Of a stretch of DNA of 64,000 nucleotides, positions 35,943-43,879 are shown one piece after another. The position numbers were made by a program, and so were the translations under genes. Within the stretch, counting starts at the first letter, position 1. Each line of letters starts with the position of its first letter. The stretch is taken from the NCBI GenBank assembly GCA_946414655.1, contig CAMKPL010000002.1:64616-128615 (forward strand). The letters run 5' to 3'. This stretch comes from an uncultured Caryophanales bacterium (GTDB taxonomy: Bacteria; Bacillota_I; Bacilli_A; RFN20; CAG-826). Under the pieces are notes generated by a model. That model saw only the letters and a list, made by a program, of their open reading frames with translations, had not been told where the DNA came from and ran no database searches.

Positions 35943-37696
35943 CAGAGAAAGTTAAATTAGCGATCCCTCTTCTTCCTAAGAAACCTGGATGTTATTTGAT
36001 GCACGATGCATCCGGCAAAGTAATTTATATTGGCAAAGCCAAGAATCTTTACAACCGCGTTTCTCAGTACTTCCTTAGACCACATGTTGGTAAAGTAGCT
36101 GCAATGGTTTCCCACGTTGATTATTTTGAAACAATTATTACTCATTCAGATAAAGAAGCATTCATTCTCGAAATGAATCTTGTTCACCAATACTATCCAA
36201 GATATAACATCCTTTTGAAGGATGGTAAACATTATCCATACATTGCATTAAAGAAGAAAAATGACCCATATCTAAAGATAAGCCGAGACGAGAAAGATCC
36301 AAACTATTACTACTTTGGGCCTTATCCAACTTCTTCCTATGCTTACAAAGTCATTAATCTTTTAAACAAGATTTTTCCAACAAGAAAGTGTCAACACATT
36401 CCAAACACTCCATGTCTTTATTACCACATGGGAATGTGTCTTGGGCCATGTGTAAACAAGATTAGCGAAAAAAAGAACAATGAGCTTTTCGAATCAATTA
36501 AATCGTTCTTAAATGGCACGAGTAACGATATCAAAAACCAATACAAAGAAAGAATGGCTCAAGCAACAGAAAATCTGGAGTTTGAAAAAGCTCAGGAATG
36601 TAAGGAAATTTTAGATGCCATTGAGCACATTGTTTCCAAAGAAAATGTTGAAGATAAAGAACACGTTTCTAAAGACGTTTTTGGCTACACAATTCGTGAT
36701 GGTTATTTAAGTCTTTCTGTACTCACATATCGTAAAGGAATTTTGCTTGGTCAGGAGTCATTTATTGTTGAGGAGTTTGATGATGTTGATGAACAGGTTT
36801 CTAACCTCATTTTCCAATATTATCAAAATCATCAAAAACCCCAGCAAATCGTGGTTAATTCCCAGCAAATCGCTAATATTTTAAGTGAAGTTTTAGATGT
36901 TAAAGTTCTCTCTGTTTCAAGGGGTAAAAACATGGAAGCTGTCTCCATAGCTAACCTGAATGCCCAGCAGTCTTTGGACTCTCATTTTATGTCTGCTCGA
37001 TTAAGTGATTCCAACCTTGAATTACTGGAGAATTTAGGAAATAAAATTGGTATAAAAACTCCATATCGAATTGAACTATTTGATAACTCCCATATCCAAG
37101 GTGATGCACCTGTTGGTGTTGTGGTGGTTTTCATCAACGGAGAACCAGTCAAAAAGATGTATCGAAAGTTTAACATTGAAGGTAAAGAAAAACGTGACGA
37201 CTATGCCTCGATGAAAGAAGTTATGACTCGCAGATATTCTCGCTTAAAAGAGAACAATGAGTCGATGCCTGATTTAATTCTAACTGATGGAGGATTAGGT
37301 CAAATCCATGCCGGACAAGAAGTTATAAACGAACTCAAATTAGATATTCCGGTCTATGGTTTGTTTAAAAATGACCGCCATCAAACAAAAGGTTTAATGG
37401 ATAATGAAGGAAATGTTATCTCGTTAGACGACAATAAAGCACTTTTCTTCTTACTTGTAAGAATGCAAGATGAAGTTCATCGTTTTGCGATTTCCTTCCA
37501 TCACCAAAAGCGAAGCAAAAACTTTACAAAATCATTCTTTGACGATATTCCAGGATTGGGAAGTAAACGTCAACAACTGCTTTTGAAACAATATCAGGAT
37601 ATCGATCAGTTAAAGAAAGCTACTGTCGAAGAACTTAGCCAGTTCCTTCCGACGGAAGTTGCTGAAAATTTAGTTTTAAAACTTAAAGAATTATAA
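35939..37696 (+). CDS. uvrC: excinuclease ABC subunit C
   Basis: Makes both incisions in nucleotide excision repair. It has a GIY-YIG domain (about 12-90, GCYLMHDASGKVIYIGKAKN), a Cys cluster region with CLYYHMGMCLGPC (about 160-172), a UVR motif (about 200-235), an RNase H-like endonuclease domain (about 380-530, IELFDNSHIQG with catalytic Asp) and C-terminal HhH (IPGLGSKRQQLLLKQY). Length 585. A stretch near residue 302-312 is encoded by a tandem pair of dispersed CCAGCAA motifs. Confidence 0.97.
   Translation: MTEKVKLAIPLLPKKPGCYLMHDASGKVIYIGKAKNLYNRVSQYFLRPHVGKVAAMVSHVDYFETIITHSDKEAFILEMNLVHQYYPRYNILLKDGKHYPYIALKKKNDPYLKISRDEKDPNYYYFGPYPTSSYAYKVINLLNKIFPTRKCQHIPNTPCLYYHMGMCLGPCVNKISEKKNNELFESIKSFLNGTSNDIKNQYKERMAQATENLEFEKAQECKEILDAIEHIVSKENVEDKEHVSKDVFGYTIRDGYLSLSVLTYRKGILLGQESFIVEEFDDVDEQVSNLIFQYYQNHQKPQQIVVNSQQIANILSEVLDVKVLSVSRGKNMEAVSIANLNAQQSLDSHFMSARLSDSNLELLENLGNKIGIKTPYRIELFDNSHIQGDAPVGVVVVFINGEPVKKMYRKFNIEGKEKRDDYASMKEVMTRRYSRLKENNESMPDLILTDGGLGQIHAGQEVINELKLDIPVYGLFKNDRHQTKGLMDNEGNVISLDDNKALFFLLVRMQDEVHRFAISFHHQKRSKNFTKSFFDDIPGLGSKRQQLLLKQYQDIDQLKKATVEELSQFLPTEVAENLVLKLKEL
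36841..36862 (+). repeat. dispersed CCAGCAA motif inside uvrC, copy 1
   Basis: CCAGCAAATCGTGGTTAATT, followed 21 bases later by a second partial copy. Confidence 0.65.
36862..36883 (+). repeat. dispersed CCAGCAA motif inside uvrC, partial copy 2
   Basis: CCAGCAAATCGC, then diverges. Confidence 0.45.
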
Positions 37697-37728
37697 AAAG
37701 GATTCCCAAATCTATCCTTTATATTTTA
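37697..37728 (+). terminator. terminator after uvrC
   Basis: AAAGGAT/ATCCTTT stem followed by ATATTTTA. Confidence 0.65.
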
Positions 37729-37736
37729 ATGTAATC

Positions 37737-37765
37737 TTGCAAATATGTCCTAAAGGTTATATAAT
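37737..37765 (+). promoter_or_regulatory. higBA promoter
   Basis: TTGCAA (37737-37742), 17-base spacer, TATAAT (37760-37765). A second TTGCAA at 37770-37775 may be a second promoter or half-operator. Confidence 0.7.
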
Positions 37766-37803
37766 GATGTTGCAAGAGTTTTTGATTTATTTAATATAAA
37801 GTC

Positions 37804-38169
37804 ATGAATTTTGACTTTGTTTATCATCAAAACTCTTACTCAACATATTTTCTTGAAAAAGGACCAATTTGTTCGTCTTCAATTATTAATGCTGCAAGAT
37901 ATCGCGTTGTTGAAAAGAGTATTGTTAATGCCGATTCCTATTTGGATTTAGTTAAACAATACGAGATTAGATCATTAGACAATAACACTGGTCTAAAAGA
38001 AATTAAGATTGATCAAATTCGTGTTATTCATTTTATCTTTAATGATGATACATTTGTTTTCTTAGGAACATTCTTAAAGAAAAGTCGAAAAACACCGCCA
38101 AACGAGATAACAAAAAATAATAAGCGAATCGAGCAATATCTAAGTGAAAGGAACAATGAAAATGAGTGA
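37804..38169 (+). CDS. higB: HigB-like toxin (phage-derived Gp49-like family)
   Basis: A 121-residue RelE-superfamily mRNA interferase candidate. The family pattern is visible in the second half: GLKEIKIDQIRVIHFIF (about 62-78), then FVFLGTFLKKSRKTPPNEI (about 82-100), with the basic cluster typical of ribosome-dependent nucleases. The first half matches a RelE fold only loosely. It overlaps a downstream XRE gene by 8 bases, the toxin-first HigBA order. No Shine-Dalgarno; the leader is short. Confidence 0.8.
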   Translation: MNFDFVYHQNSYSTYFLEKGPICSSSIINAARYRVVEKSIVNADSYLDLVKQYEIRSLDNNTGLKEIKIDQIRVIHFIFNDDTFVFLGTFLKKSRKTPPNEITKNNKRIEQYLSERNNENE

Positions 38170-38545
38170 TGAAGAAAAACTAATCGAGCAAGAACGATTA
38201 ATGTATGAATCTTTCAATGAAGAACAAAAAAGAAACTATTTTGTTGGTCTTTTTGTTGGAGAAGTTGTCTCTAGTTTAATTGAAAAACGCAAAAAATATC
38301 ATTTAACACAGAAGCAGATTGCTGACGCAATGAATGTCAAACAATCTTATATATCTAGAATCGAAAATTTAAAAAAAGTTCCAACATTAGAAACAATCGG
38401 AAAATATCTTTTTGCAATTAATCATTCTGTTGAGGAACAACTCTATTTTTTAAAAATGATGATCGATATCGAAAATGGTACATCCCCACTTAGTAAAATG
38501 CTGAAGCAAAAAAACAATGTCTATCGTCAAGCAATTGCAAAGTGA
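38162..38545 (+). CDS. higA: HigA-like antitoxin, XRE helix-turn-helix
   Basis: A 127-residue DNA-binding antitoxin. The XRE HTH spans about residues 33-90 (LTQKQIADAMNVKQSYISRIENLKK split by turns). The N-terminal helix region likely contacts the toxin. The start at 38162 has AAAGGA 9 bases upstream; an ATG at 38156 is an alternative. With the upstream toxin it forms a HigBA module, probably autorepressed at the promoter near 37737-37775. Confidence 0.85.
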   Translation: MSDEEKLIEQERLMYESFNEEQKRNYFVGLFVGEVVSSLIEKRKKYHLTQKQIADAMNVKQSYISRIENLKKVPTLETIGKYLFAINHSVEEQLYFLKMMIDIENGTSPLSKMLKQKNNVYRQAIAK

Positions 38546-38552
38546 TAATTCG

Positions 38553-38581
38553 TTGAAATCTTTCTTTTTATAGAATATATT
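38553..38581 (+). promoter_or_regulatory. tRNA-Arg promoter
   Basis: TTGAAA (38553-38558), 17-base spacer, TATATT (38576-38581), about 10 bases before the tRNA 5' end. Confidence 0.75.
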
Positions 38582-38590
38582 TATAACGCT

Positions 38591-38664
<74 letters not shown>

Positions 38665-38682
38665 CCCTTACTTAAATGATTA

Positions 38683-38710
38683 ATTCAGTTTAAACTGAAT
38701 TTTTCTTTTA
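38683..38710 (+). terminator. terminator after tRNA-Arg
   Basis: Palindrome ATTCAGTTTAAACTGAAT followed by TTTTCTTTT. Confidence 0.8.
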
Positions 38711-38735
38711 TTCTTCATAGATGAAACTATCATAA

Positions 38736-38864
38736 ACGAGTATCTCGAAGAACAAATTAGATGGTGTTAACGAAAAGCATATTAGAAAGAGTGATGTTTT
38801 TGAAATGTTTATTTCACTTGGAGTAGGTATAAAAATGGTTAAGTCACCCGAGTACCAAACTTAA
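38736..38864 (+). pseudogene. fragment resembling the end of a small regulator gene
   Basis: An open stretch of 42 codons without a good start (a TAA precedes it) translates to a sequence containing GVNEKHIRKSDVFEMFISLG, which looks like the last helices of a ribbon-helix-helix protein. Adjacent bases in another frame (ETIINEYLEEQIRWC) are also protein-like, suggesting a frameshifted remnant. Weak evidence; it could be chance. Confidence 0.3.
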
Positions 38865-38870
38865 TAAAAT

Positions 38871-38897
38871 AAAAAAGAGCATAAGCTCTTATTTTTT
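38871..38897. terminator. bidirectional terminator after the low-MW phosphatase gene
   Basis: AAGAGC/GCTCTT with ATAA loop and A/T runs on both sides; serves the minus-strand phosphatase gene. Confidence 0.8.
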
Positions 38898-39326
38898 TAA
38901 TATATCTGCTATGCACTCCTGTAACTGATGAATTACAATGTCGTATTCTCCAGTGTACCAAGGATCATCAATCTCATTGATATCCGGAGTAAACTTGCTA
39001 ATAGGATAAATAATTTTCTTGTGGTTATCTAAAAGATAGGAAAGATAGTTTAAATTATTCTGATCCATGTAATAGATTTCATCCGCCCATTCATAATCTT
39101 TTTGAGTGATTTGTTTAGCCTCATGAGGCGAGAATTCGATTCCATGGCGATGTAACGCTTTCTTCATTGGTGGATAAATATCATTTCCGATTTCTTCACG
39201 TGAAGTTGCGCGAGAAATAACCGTAATTTGCTGGTCATTTTTCTCTTTTAAGAGATGTTTTGCAATGAATTCTGCTGCAACAGATCGACAGATATTTCCA
39301 TGACAAACAAAAATAATTTTTCGCAT
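38889..39326 (-). CDS. low-molecular-weight protein tyrosine phosphatase
   Basis: A cysteine phosphatase of the LMW-PTP family, 145 residues. The P-loop CHGNICRS (residues 8-15) contains the catalytic Cys and Arg, and the general acid Asp is in DDPWYTG (about 121-127). No kinase or capsule gene is adjacent, so the substrate is unknown. It has a leaderless promoter: TTGATA, 17-base spacer, TTTAAT, 7 bases, ATG. Confidence 0.94.
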   Translation of the reverse strand: MRKIIFVCHGNICRSVAAEFIAKHLLKEKNDQQITVISRATSREEIGNDIYPPMKKALHRHGIEFSPHEAKQITQKDYEWADEIYYMDQNNLNYLSYLLDNHKKIIYPISKFTPDINEIDDPWYTGEYDIVIHQLQECIADILKK

Positions 39327-39333
39327 ATTTTAC

Positions 39334-39362
39334 ATTAAATAGAATAAGCAAAGTTTTATCAA
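39334..39362 (-). promoter_or_regulatory. leaderless promoter of the LMW-PTP gene
   Basis: Minus strand TTGATA (39357-39362), 17 bases, TTTAAT (39334-39339), then exactly 7 bases to the ATG. Confidence 0.65.
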
Positions 39363-39368
39363 GAATAA

Positions 39369-39390
39369 CCAGCAAATTTCGGTTAAATTT
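39369..39390 (+). repeat. dispersed CCAGCAA motif, intergenic copy
   Basis: CCAGCAAATTTCGGTTAAAT, one of the best matches to the consensus, in the divergent intergenic region next to the phosphatase promoter. Confidence 0.7.
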
Positions 39391-39485
39391 ACATTAATGT
39401 AATGCTCTCTATTTTCTTAGATAAAATAAATAGATATTTACTTGTAAAATATTTGCTATAATACTTGCGAAAGGAAAGGTACTAA

Positions 39486-39953
39486 ATGAAAAAATATTTG
39501 GTTAGCTGCATTGCCGTTTTAACATTCGGCTTAATGTTTGCCTGGTTAGCTCTTGCTTTCTCCGTTGTTAATTTTGGTTTGGGTGAGAGTGTAACAACAG
39601 GTTACGACATTCTTAAAGTAGGAACTGCTGAAAATGCTCAAAGTGCTTATAACGCTCGTTACGTTTTTATGCTCCTTAGCATTATCTTTGGTGGTTTATC
39701 TGTTTTAGGTGCTTGCGGTGCTGCTTTACAAGCTGCTGGCAAATTAAAAGTCAAATTCAACCTCAATATGTGTGTTGTTTGCTTACTCTGCTTAACAGCT
39801 TTAATGGCCGTTGTTGCTACAATCTGTGGTTTCTGCATTACAGTCCCAGAAGAAGTTAAAGACCTTGTGAAGATCGGTGCTGGTGTGATTATCTTCCCAG
39901 TTTGGACCGTTCTTGGCGCTGTTGCAGCATTCTTATTCAGAAAAGCTAAATAA
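39486..39953 (+). CDS. four-TM small membrane protein, unknown function
   Basis: A 155-residue integral membrane protein with TM segments at about 5-27, 60-82, 95-117 and 127-150 and one external loop of about 32 residues after TM1. I do not recognise a family. Size and topology resemble the minus-strand gene at 52529-52954, so the two may be distant paralogues. It has its own TATAAT box (39457-39462), an AAAGGAAAGG ribosome-binding site and a downstream terminator. Confidence 0.75.
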   Translation: MKKYLVSCIAVLTFGLMFAWLALAFSVVNFGLGESVTTGYDILKVGTAENAQSAYNARYVFMLLSIIFGGLSVLGACGAALQAAGKLKVKFNLNMCVVCLLCLTALMAVVATICGFCITVPEEVKDLVKIGAGVIIFPVWTVLGAVAAFLFRKAK

Positions 39954-39973
39954 TTTAGTTTATCTAACCCGGG

Positions 39974-40003
39974 AGGCTCACGTTTGTGGGCCTTTTTTTC
40001 TTT
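39974..40003 (+). terminator. terminator after the four-TM protein gene
   Basis: AGGCTCAC/GTGGGCCT stem followed by TTTTTTTC. Confidence 0.85.
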
Positions 40004-40054
40004 TAAATTTTCAAATAAAACAAAAATTATATTTTGTATATAATATGGTTGAAC

Positions 40055-40576
40055 ATGGAACGCCTACAGTTTTTACTTACTAAACTGCAAAATCACGAAC
40101 TAGATTATTTTGATGAGTTTTATGATTTAACTCACCGAAAAGTCTACTTTATGGCCTATTCTCTTCTTAGAGATGAAGCTAGCAGTGAAGACATCACCCA
40201 AGAGGTTTATATAAAAGTTTTGGAAAAACCAAAACGCATTAAACCAGATGGAAACATCATGTCTTATCTCATTGAGATGAGTAAAAACATTACTCTTAAC
40301 TATCTAAAGAAAGAGCAACGAAGTAGCGTCGAGTACATTGAAGAAATCAGTGGAGAGGATGATCCTGATATCACTAGTCTTAAAGACACTGAGGTCTTCC
40401 AACTCATGAAGAAGAAGCTCAGTGATAAAGAATTCACAATTGTTATTCTTCATGTCGTCAATGATCTTAAACATGACGAAATCTCTAAATTACTAAAAAT
40501 ACCATTAGGTACTGTTACATGGACCTACAACAACGCGATTAAAAAACTATCGAAAGGAGGAAGTAAAAATGAATGA
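40055..40576 (+). CDS. ECF-type RNA polymerase sigma factor
   Basis: A 173-residue sigma factor with region 2 (about 20-85, YFMAYSLLRDEASSEDITQE with the DITQEVY core) and region 4 (about 115-165, LSDKEFTIVILHVVNDLKHDEI split by turns, then IPLGTVTWTYNNAIKKL). It has no region 1 or 3, as in ECF factors. The ATG at 40055 is chosen because the consensus TATAAT at 40039-40044 sits 10 bases before it, leaving almost no leader. Its stop overlaps the next gene, a likely membrane anti-sigma factor. The stimulus is unknown. Confidence 0.88.
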   Translation: MERLQFLLTKLQNHELDYFDEFYDLTHRKVYFMAYSLLRDEASSEDITQEVYIKVLEKPKRIKPDGNIMSYLIEMSKNITLNYLKKEQRSSVEYIEEISGEDDPDITSLKDTEVFQLMKKKLSDKEFTIVILHVVNDLKHDEISKLLKIPLGTVTWTYNNAIKKLSKGGSKNE

Positions 40577-41543
40577 TGTTGAAAAGAAAATTCTTGAAGC
40601 AGGAAGGCTTCAAACAATTTCTAAATCTAGCGACCAAATCCTAGAAACTTTTGAAGTTAAACATAAACGTCGCATTCAAAAGAGATTTTTCTTTATTCCT
40701 ACAATTACAACCCTCCTTGCTTCAGCAACTGCTGTTGCCGTCATTTTTGCCTTATCACCACGTCCAATTCATATTCAAGGACAAACCAAAGGTTTTAACG
40801 ATGGTTCAACTGTCTTAACTTCTGTTGTCGGTAATCTTTCCTTACATTACTACACCCAAGATGTTAGCAATGAACAAAACCGTATTTTTGCCGCTCCAAT
40901 CGTTCAAGAAGAATTTAACCAAGTCGCGATGGATGTGGATGCGGTTTATAGTCCATACTCATATTACTATGTTCATACTAAAGGACTTAATTACACTTTT
41001 GATTCATCTGTCTTTAGTTATGATGATGTGAATTACCGATATGAATTATCGGTCAATAACACAACAGTTTATCTTAAAGATAATCTCTCGGAAATCAAAT
41101 CTAAAGGTGTCTATGAAGGATTGATTCGTGTCAGCGATACTTGCTATCCATGTGAGATTAATGCCCAAGTATCGCATAACGTCGTTTCAACCACGTTTAC
41201 TTATCGTGTTTCTTCCTATATTCATTCTTTGACAACAAAGACAAGTGATGAAGTCACAACGATTACACATCAAATCAAGATCAATGATGACATTTCTGAA
41301 ATTAAGAGTGTTAGTCTCCTTAATAAAGGAAAAAAATTCTCCGCATCGTTTAAAAACGATGATAGATTATCTGAACTGACAAAAGAACGTTCCTTCTCCT
41401 ATATTAGTGGCGACGATTTCATTAGTGTTGACTACCGCAAAAACGAAACCACATATTCTGGGATCAAACTTCGTGTCGATACAAGCACACGTGCTAGAAA
41501 ACACGTCTACTCTTTTGAAGGAGTTACAGATGTTGTTCTTTAG
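40569..41543 (+). CDS. putative membrane anti-sigma factor
   Basis: A 324-residue single-pass membrane protein: cytosolic part 1-40, a TM helix at about 42-64, and an external beta-rich domain of about 260 residues containing many Tyr/Ser/Thr residues. It is translationally coupled to the ECF sigma gene (8-base overlap, GGAGG site inside the sigma gene), the usual sigma/anti-sigma arrangement. I do not see a canonical zinc-finger anti-sigma motif (HxxxCxxC) in the cytosolic part, so the assignment rests on context and topology. The external domain could be the sensor. Confidence 0.6.
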   Translation: MNDVEKKILEAGRLQTISKSSDQILETFEVKHKRRIQKRFFFIPTITTLLASATAVAVIFALSPRPIHIQGQTKGFNDGSTVLTSVVGNLSLHYYTQDVSNEQNRIFAAPIVQEEFNQVAMDVDAVYSPYSYYYVHTKGLNYTFDSSVFSYDDVNYRYELSVNNTTVYLKDNLSEIKSKGVYEGLIRVSDTCYPCEINAQVSHNVVSTTFTYRVSSYIHSLTTKTSDEVTTITHQIKINDDISEIKSVSLLNKGKKFSASFKNDDRLSELTKERSFSYISGDDFISVDYRKNETTYSGIKLRVDTSTRARKHVYSFEGVTDVVL

Positions 41544-41600
41544 TCCAATAAAAGCTAAAAATTAATTGTATATATAACGAAACCCGAACAGTTTCTTAAA

Positions 41601-41645
41601 AGGACCGCCAAATCATCATGTTCAACCAAGCGGTCCTTTTTTATT
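41601..41645 (+). terminator. terminator of the sigma/anti-sigma operon
   Basis: AGGACCGC (41601-41608) pairs with GCGGTCCT (41630-41637), loop of 21 bases, then a T run. Confidence 0.85.
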
Positions 41646-41679
41646 GCTTTTCTAATGAAAAAAGCAAAGAATAATACAC

Positions 41680-42849
41680 ATGGAAGAGAATAAACCAAGT
41701 TTCTCTAAACAAGTTAAAGAACTGTTTATTACTACGCTTAATGGAATGGCCTATGGCCTTTTTGCCACATTAATCATTGGCACAATCTTTGCCACGATCG
41801 GTGGCTTCTTTAAAGATGCTAGTGAAGGTACATTCGGGGCATTTATGTTTCATTGTCTAGGAAATGGCATGGCCGCGAAGAGCGGTATTTCCTATGTTTT
41901 ACAAGTTCTTACTGGTGCTGGAATTGGTGTTGGCATGGCATTAGCCATGAAACTTACTCCTCTTCAGACAGTTGTTCTTGGGGTAGTTGGTCAAATCGCG
42001 GGTTATTTCTCTTTAACCACGTTCTTTGTCACTAAAGCCTCTCATCCAGTTAGTGACACATTCCAAATCGGTGATCCTTTAACAATCTACTTTGTTTGTT
42101 TAGGTGTTGTCTTATTGTTTAAATACGTCTTAAAGAAGAAAACTAGTGCAGACATTATTATTGTTCCATTATGCGGTGTTATTGCTGGTTTACTTCTTTC
42201 ATTAGGACTTCGTTATCCTTTAATTTATGTCACCTATGCTATGCAATGGTTAGTTAACAGTGGAACTAACGCTGCTCCGTTCTTTATGGGAATTATTGTG
42301 GCGGTCTTAATGGGTATGGCTTTAACCGCCCCAATTTCATCTGCTGCTATTGCAGCAATGATTTTCCTTATTCCAGAAGGAATGAGTGTTGCAGCAGCCC
42401 TCGCAGATCCACAGTATACTGGTCTAGTTATTGCTAGTGGAGCTGCTGTTGTTGGTTGTTCTACTCAAATGGTTGGCTTTGCCATTCAGTCTAGAAGAGA
42501 TAATAAACTAAGTATGGTGTTTTCCATTGGTATTGGCACAAGCATGCTCCAGTTTAAAAATATTGTTCGTAAACCAATTGTTTGGCTACCAACAATAATT
42601 GCCTCTGCCATCCTTGGTCCAATTGCTACTTGTGCATTAAAGATGTGCTGTTTAGGCAGTGCTGCCGGTATGGGAACTGCTGGATTAGTTGGCCAAATTG
42701 GTACCATTGCTTCAATGGGGGTTGGTGCCTGGCAAACATGGGTTGGAATCTTTGTTTTAGAGATTGCAGCTCCAATTGCTTTAGTCTTTGTTTTCGATCT
42801 TTTATTCCGTAAATTAGGTTGGATAAAAGATGGAGATTTAAAGGTATAA
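41680..42849 (+). CDS. PTS-type EIIC-like membrane transporter (PTS_EIIC_2 family)
   Basis: A 389-residue polytopic membrane protein with about 8-10 TM helices and Gly/Ala-rich segments. The APISSAAIAAMIF motif (about residues 210-222) and the MTLNGMAYGLFATLI-like start (TTLNGMAYGLFATLIIGTIF) match the 'PTS transporter subunit IIC' family found without cognate EIIA/EIIB. No other PTS gene is adjacent, so substrate and energy source are unknown. It has no clear ribosome-binding site; TAATAC lies just before the ATG. Confidence 0.75.
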   Translation: MEENKPSFSKQVKELFITTLNGMAYGLFATLIIGTIFATIGGFFKDASEGTFGAFMFHCLGNGMAAKSGISYVLQVLTGAGIGVGMALAMKLTPLQTVVLGVVGQIAGYFSLTTFFVTKASHPVSDTFQIGDPLTIYFVCLGVVLLFKYVLKKKTSADIIIVPLCGVIAGLLLSLGLRYPLIYVTYAMQWLVNSGTNAAPFFMGIIVAVLMGMALTAPISSAAIAAMIFLIPEGMSVAAALADPQYTGLVIASGAAVVGCSTQMVGFAIQSRRDNKLSMVFSIGIGTSMLQFKNIVRKPIVWLPTIIASAILGPIATCALKMCCLGSAAGMGTAGLVGQIGTIASMGVGAWQTWVGIFVLEIAAPIALVFVFDLLFRKLGWIKDGDLKV

Positions 42850-42908
42850 AAAAAGTCCGCAATTTACGGACAGTTTTTGAAATTATCCAGGAATTGCTGG
42901 ATTTTTTT
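42850..42908. terminator. double bidirectional terminator
   Basis: Two hairpins, GTCCG/CGGAC (42855-42871) and ATCCAG/CTGGAT (42885-42902), with T runs on both strands, between the converging EIIC and lipoprotein genes. The second hairpin is a palindromic copy of the dispersed motif. Confidence 0.85.
42879..42900 (-). repeat. dispersed CCAGCAA motif in a terminator
   Basis: The minus strand reads CCAGCAATTCCTGGATAATT, the palindromic variant, acting as a terminator stem. Confidence 0.65.
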
Positions 42909-43803
42909 ATGCTCTTTCCCAAGAGTTAACATTCAATTCTCCGATACCAAAATTGTATGCTTGGCTGTTCTTGGATGGAAGGGCGACAAGTCTAAATTCA
43001 AAGTAGGCAACGTTTTCTGTTCCTGAACCAGTGCAGTAGAAACGAACTTGTGTTGTATTCGCGGTAATTTGCCCACGAGATACTTCGTGAGTTAAGTTTT
43101 CGAGATAGTTAGCATCCTTGTCATAGAACAAGAAGAAACCAATTGGCAACGAATCTTCAGGTTTATCTGTATTGTTGTTTACTTGAGAAATGACCATATT
43201 AATTTCAAGTTTTGCTCCGGTGTGATGGAATAAAGGAGTTTGGATTCCCTTCCATTTTTGATCCATCCTTAAACCACCAGGCTTACCTTGATCAACGGAA
43301 TAAAATGATGGACTTACCTTATCATCTCCGAAATCTCCTCGGCTATTCTTGTTTCCATAAATGAATGTCCAATCAGTACTTGGCATATCGTCTCTTAGAT
43401 CGTTTTCCCACCAGTGGTGTTCACTTAAATGAGTAATTAATTCTATAGGTTCATTGGTTGGTGCCAAAAATTTCCTTAAGGAAATAGAAGGATAATCATC
43501 AAATGTAATGTATTCATCTCCGGCTGGTGTAGAAGATGATGTCGGTTTTGAAGAAGTAGATGAACTACTTGGTTTACTTGTCGTTGATGATCCAGCGGAT
43601 GTTGGCGCAACACTAGTGTGACTCGTTCCAGCACTCGTTCCACCTTGACTAGTTGGTTCAATATTTGTGGTAGCTGAATCTATTGAACTGATAATTTTAG
43701 AACTTCCTTCATCTAGAGATGAAGAACGTCTTGGTTTCTTATTTGTTGTGGTACATCCCGAGATTAATAGAAGCGCAACAAGAAATGGTAGAATCTTTTT
43801 CAT
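42907..43803 (-). CDS. secreted lipoprotein with unknown beta-rich domain
   Basis: A 298-residue lipoprotein: signal peptide with lipobox LISGC (Cys17), basic/Ser tether KKPRRSSS, and a Ser/Thr/Pro linker to about residue 95. A C-terminal domain of about 200 residues, rich in aromatic and polar residues, then follows (HHWWENDLRDDMP, MDQKWKGIQTPLFHH). The domain looks like a jelly-roll or carbohydrate-binding-type fold by eye, but I do not recognise the family. It has a leaderless promoter, with TATAAT 7 bases from the ATG. Confidence 0.75.
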   Translation of the reverse strand: MKKILPFLVALLLISGCTTTNKKPRRSSSLDEGSSKIISSIDSATTNIEPTSQGGTSAGTSHTSVAPTSAGSSTTSKPSSSSTSSKPTSSSTPAGDEYITFDDYPSISLRKFLAPTNEPIELITHLSEHHWWENDLRDDMPSTDWTFIYGNKNSRGDFGDDKVSPSFYSVDQGKPGGLRMDQKWKGIQTPLFHHTGAKLEINMVISQVNNNTDKPEDSLPIGFFLFYDKDANYLENLTHEVSRGQITANTTQVRFYCTGSGTENVAYFEFRLVALPSKNSQAYNFGIGELNVNSWERA

Positions 43804-43810
43804 AATAACA

Positions 43811-43816
43811 ATTATA
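43811..43816 (-). promoter_or_regulatory. -10 element of a leaderless lipoprotein gene
   Basis: Minus-strand TATAAT exactly 7 bases before the ATG at 43803; no ribosome-binding site. Confidence 0.6.
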
Positions 43817-43843
43817 CTTCACTATATTAATTAATAAAGTGAA

Positions 43844-43872
43844 TTGATAAAATAAGATACCTGCTTTACAAT
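43844..43872 (+). promoter_or_regulatory. leaderless promoter of the polytopic membrane protein gene
   Basis: TTGATA (43844-43849), 17 bases, TACAAT (43867-43872), then 7 bases to the ATG at 43880. Confidence 0.75.
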
Positions 43873-43879
43873 AATTTCT

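Noticed and set aside
36841-36883. The tandem repeat in uvrC as a CRISPR fragment
   Set aside because: Only two copies, no regular spacer, and the motif is dispersed genome-style rather than arrayed; no cas genes are present.
41680-42849. Mechanosensitive or general permease
   Set aside because: The APISSAAIAAM motif and repeat layout fit the orphan PTS IIC family better, although no EIIA/EIIB is nearby.
42850-42908. The palindromic motif copy as only a terminator
   Set aside because: It does act as a terminator stem, but the same sequence occurs where no terminator is needed, such as within lspA and upstream of a separate terminator at 52482.
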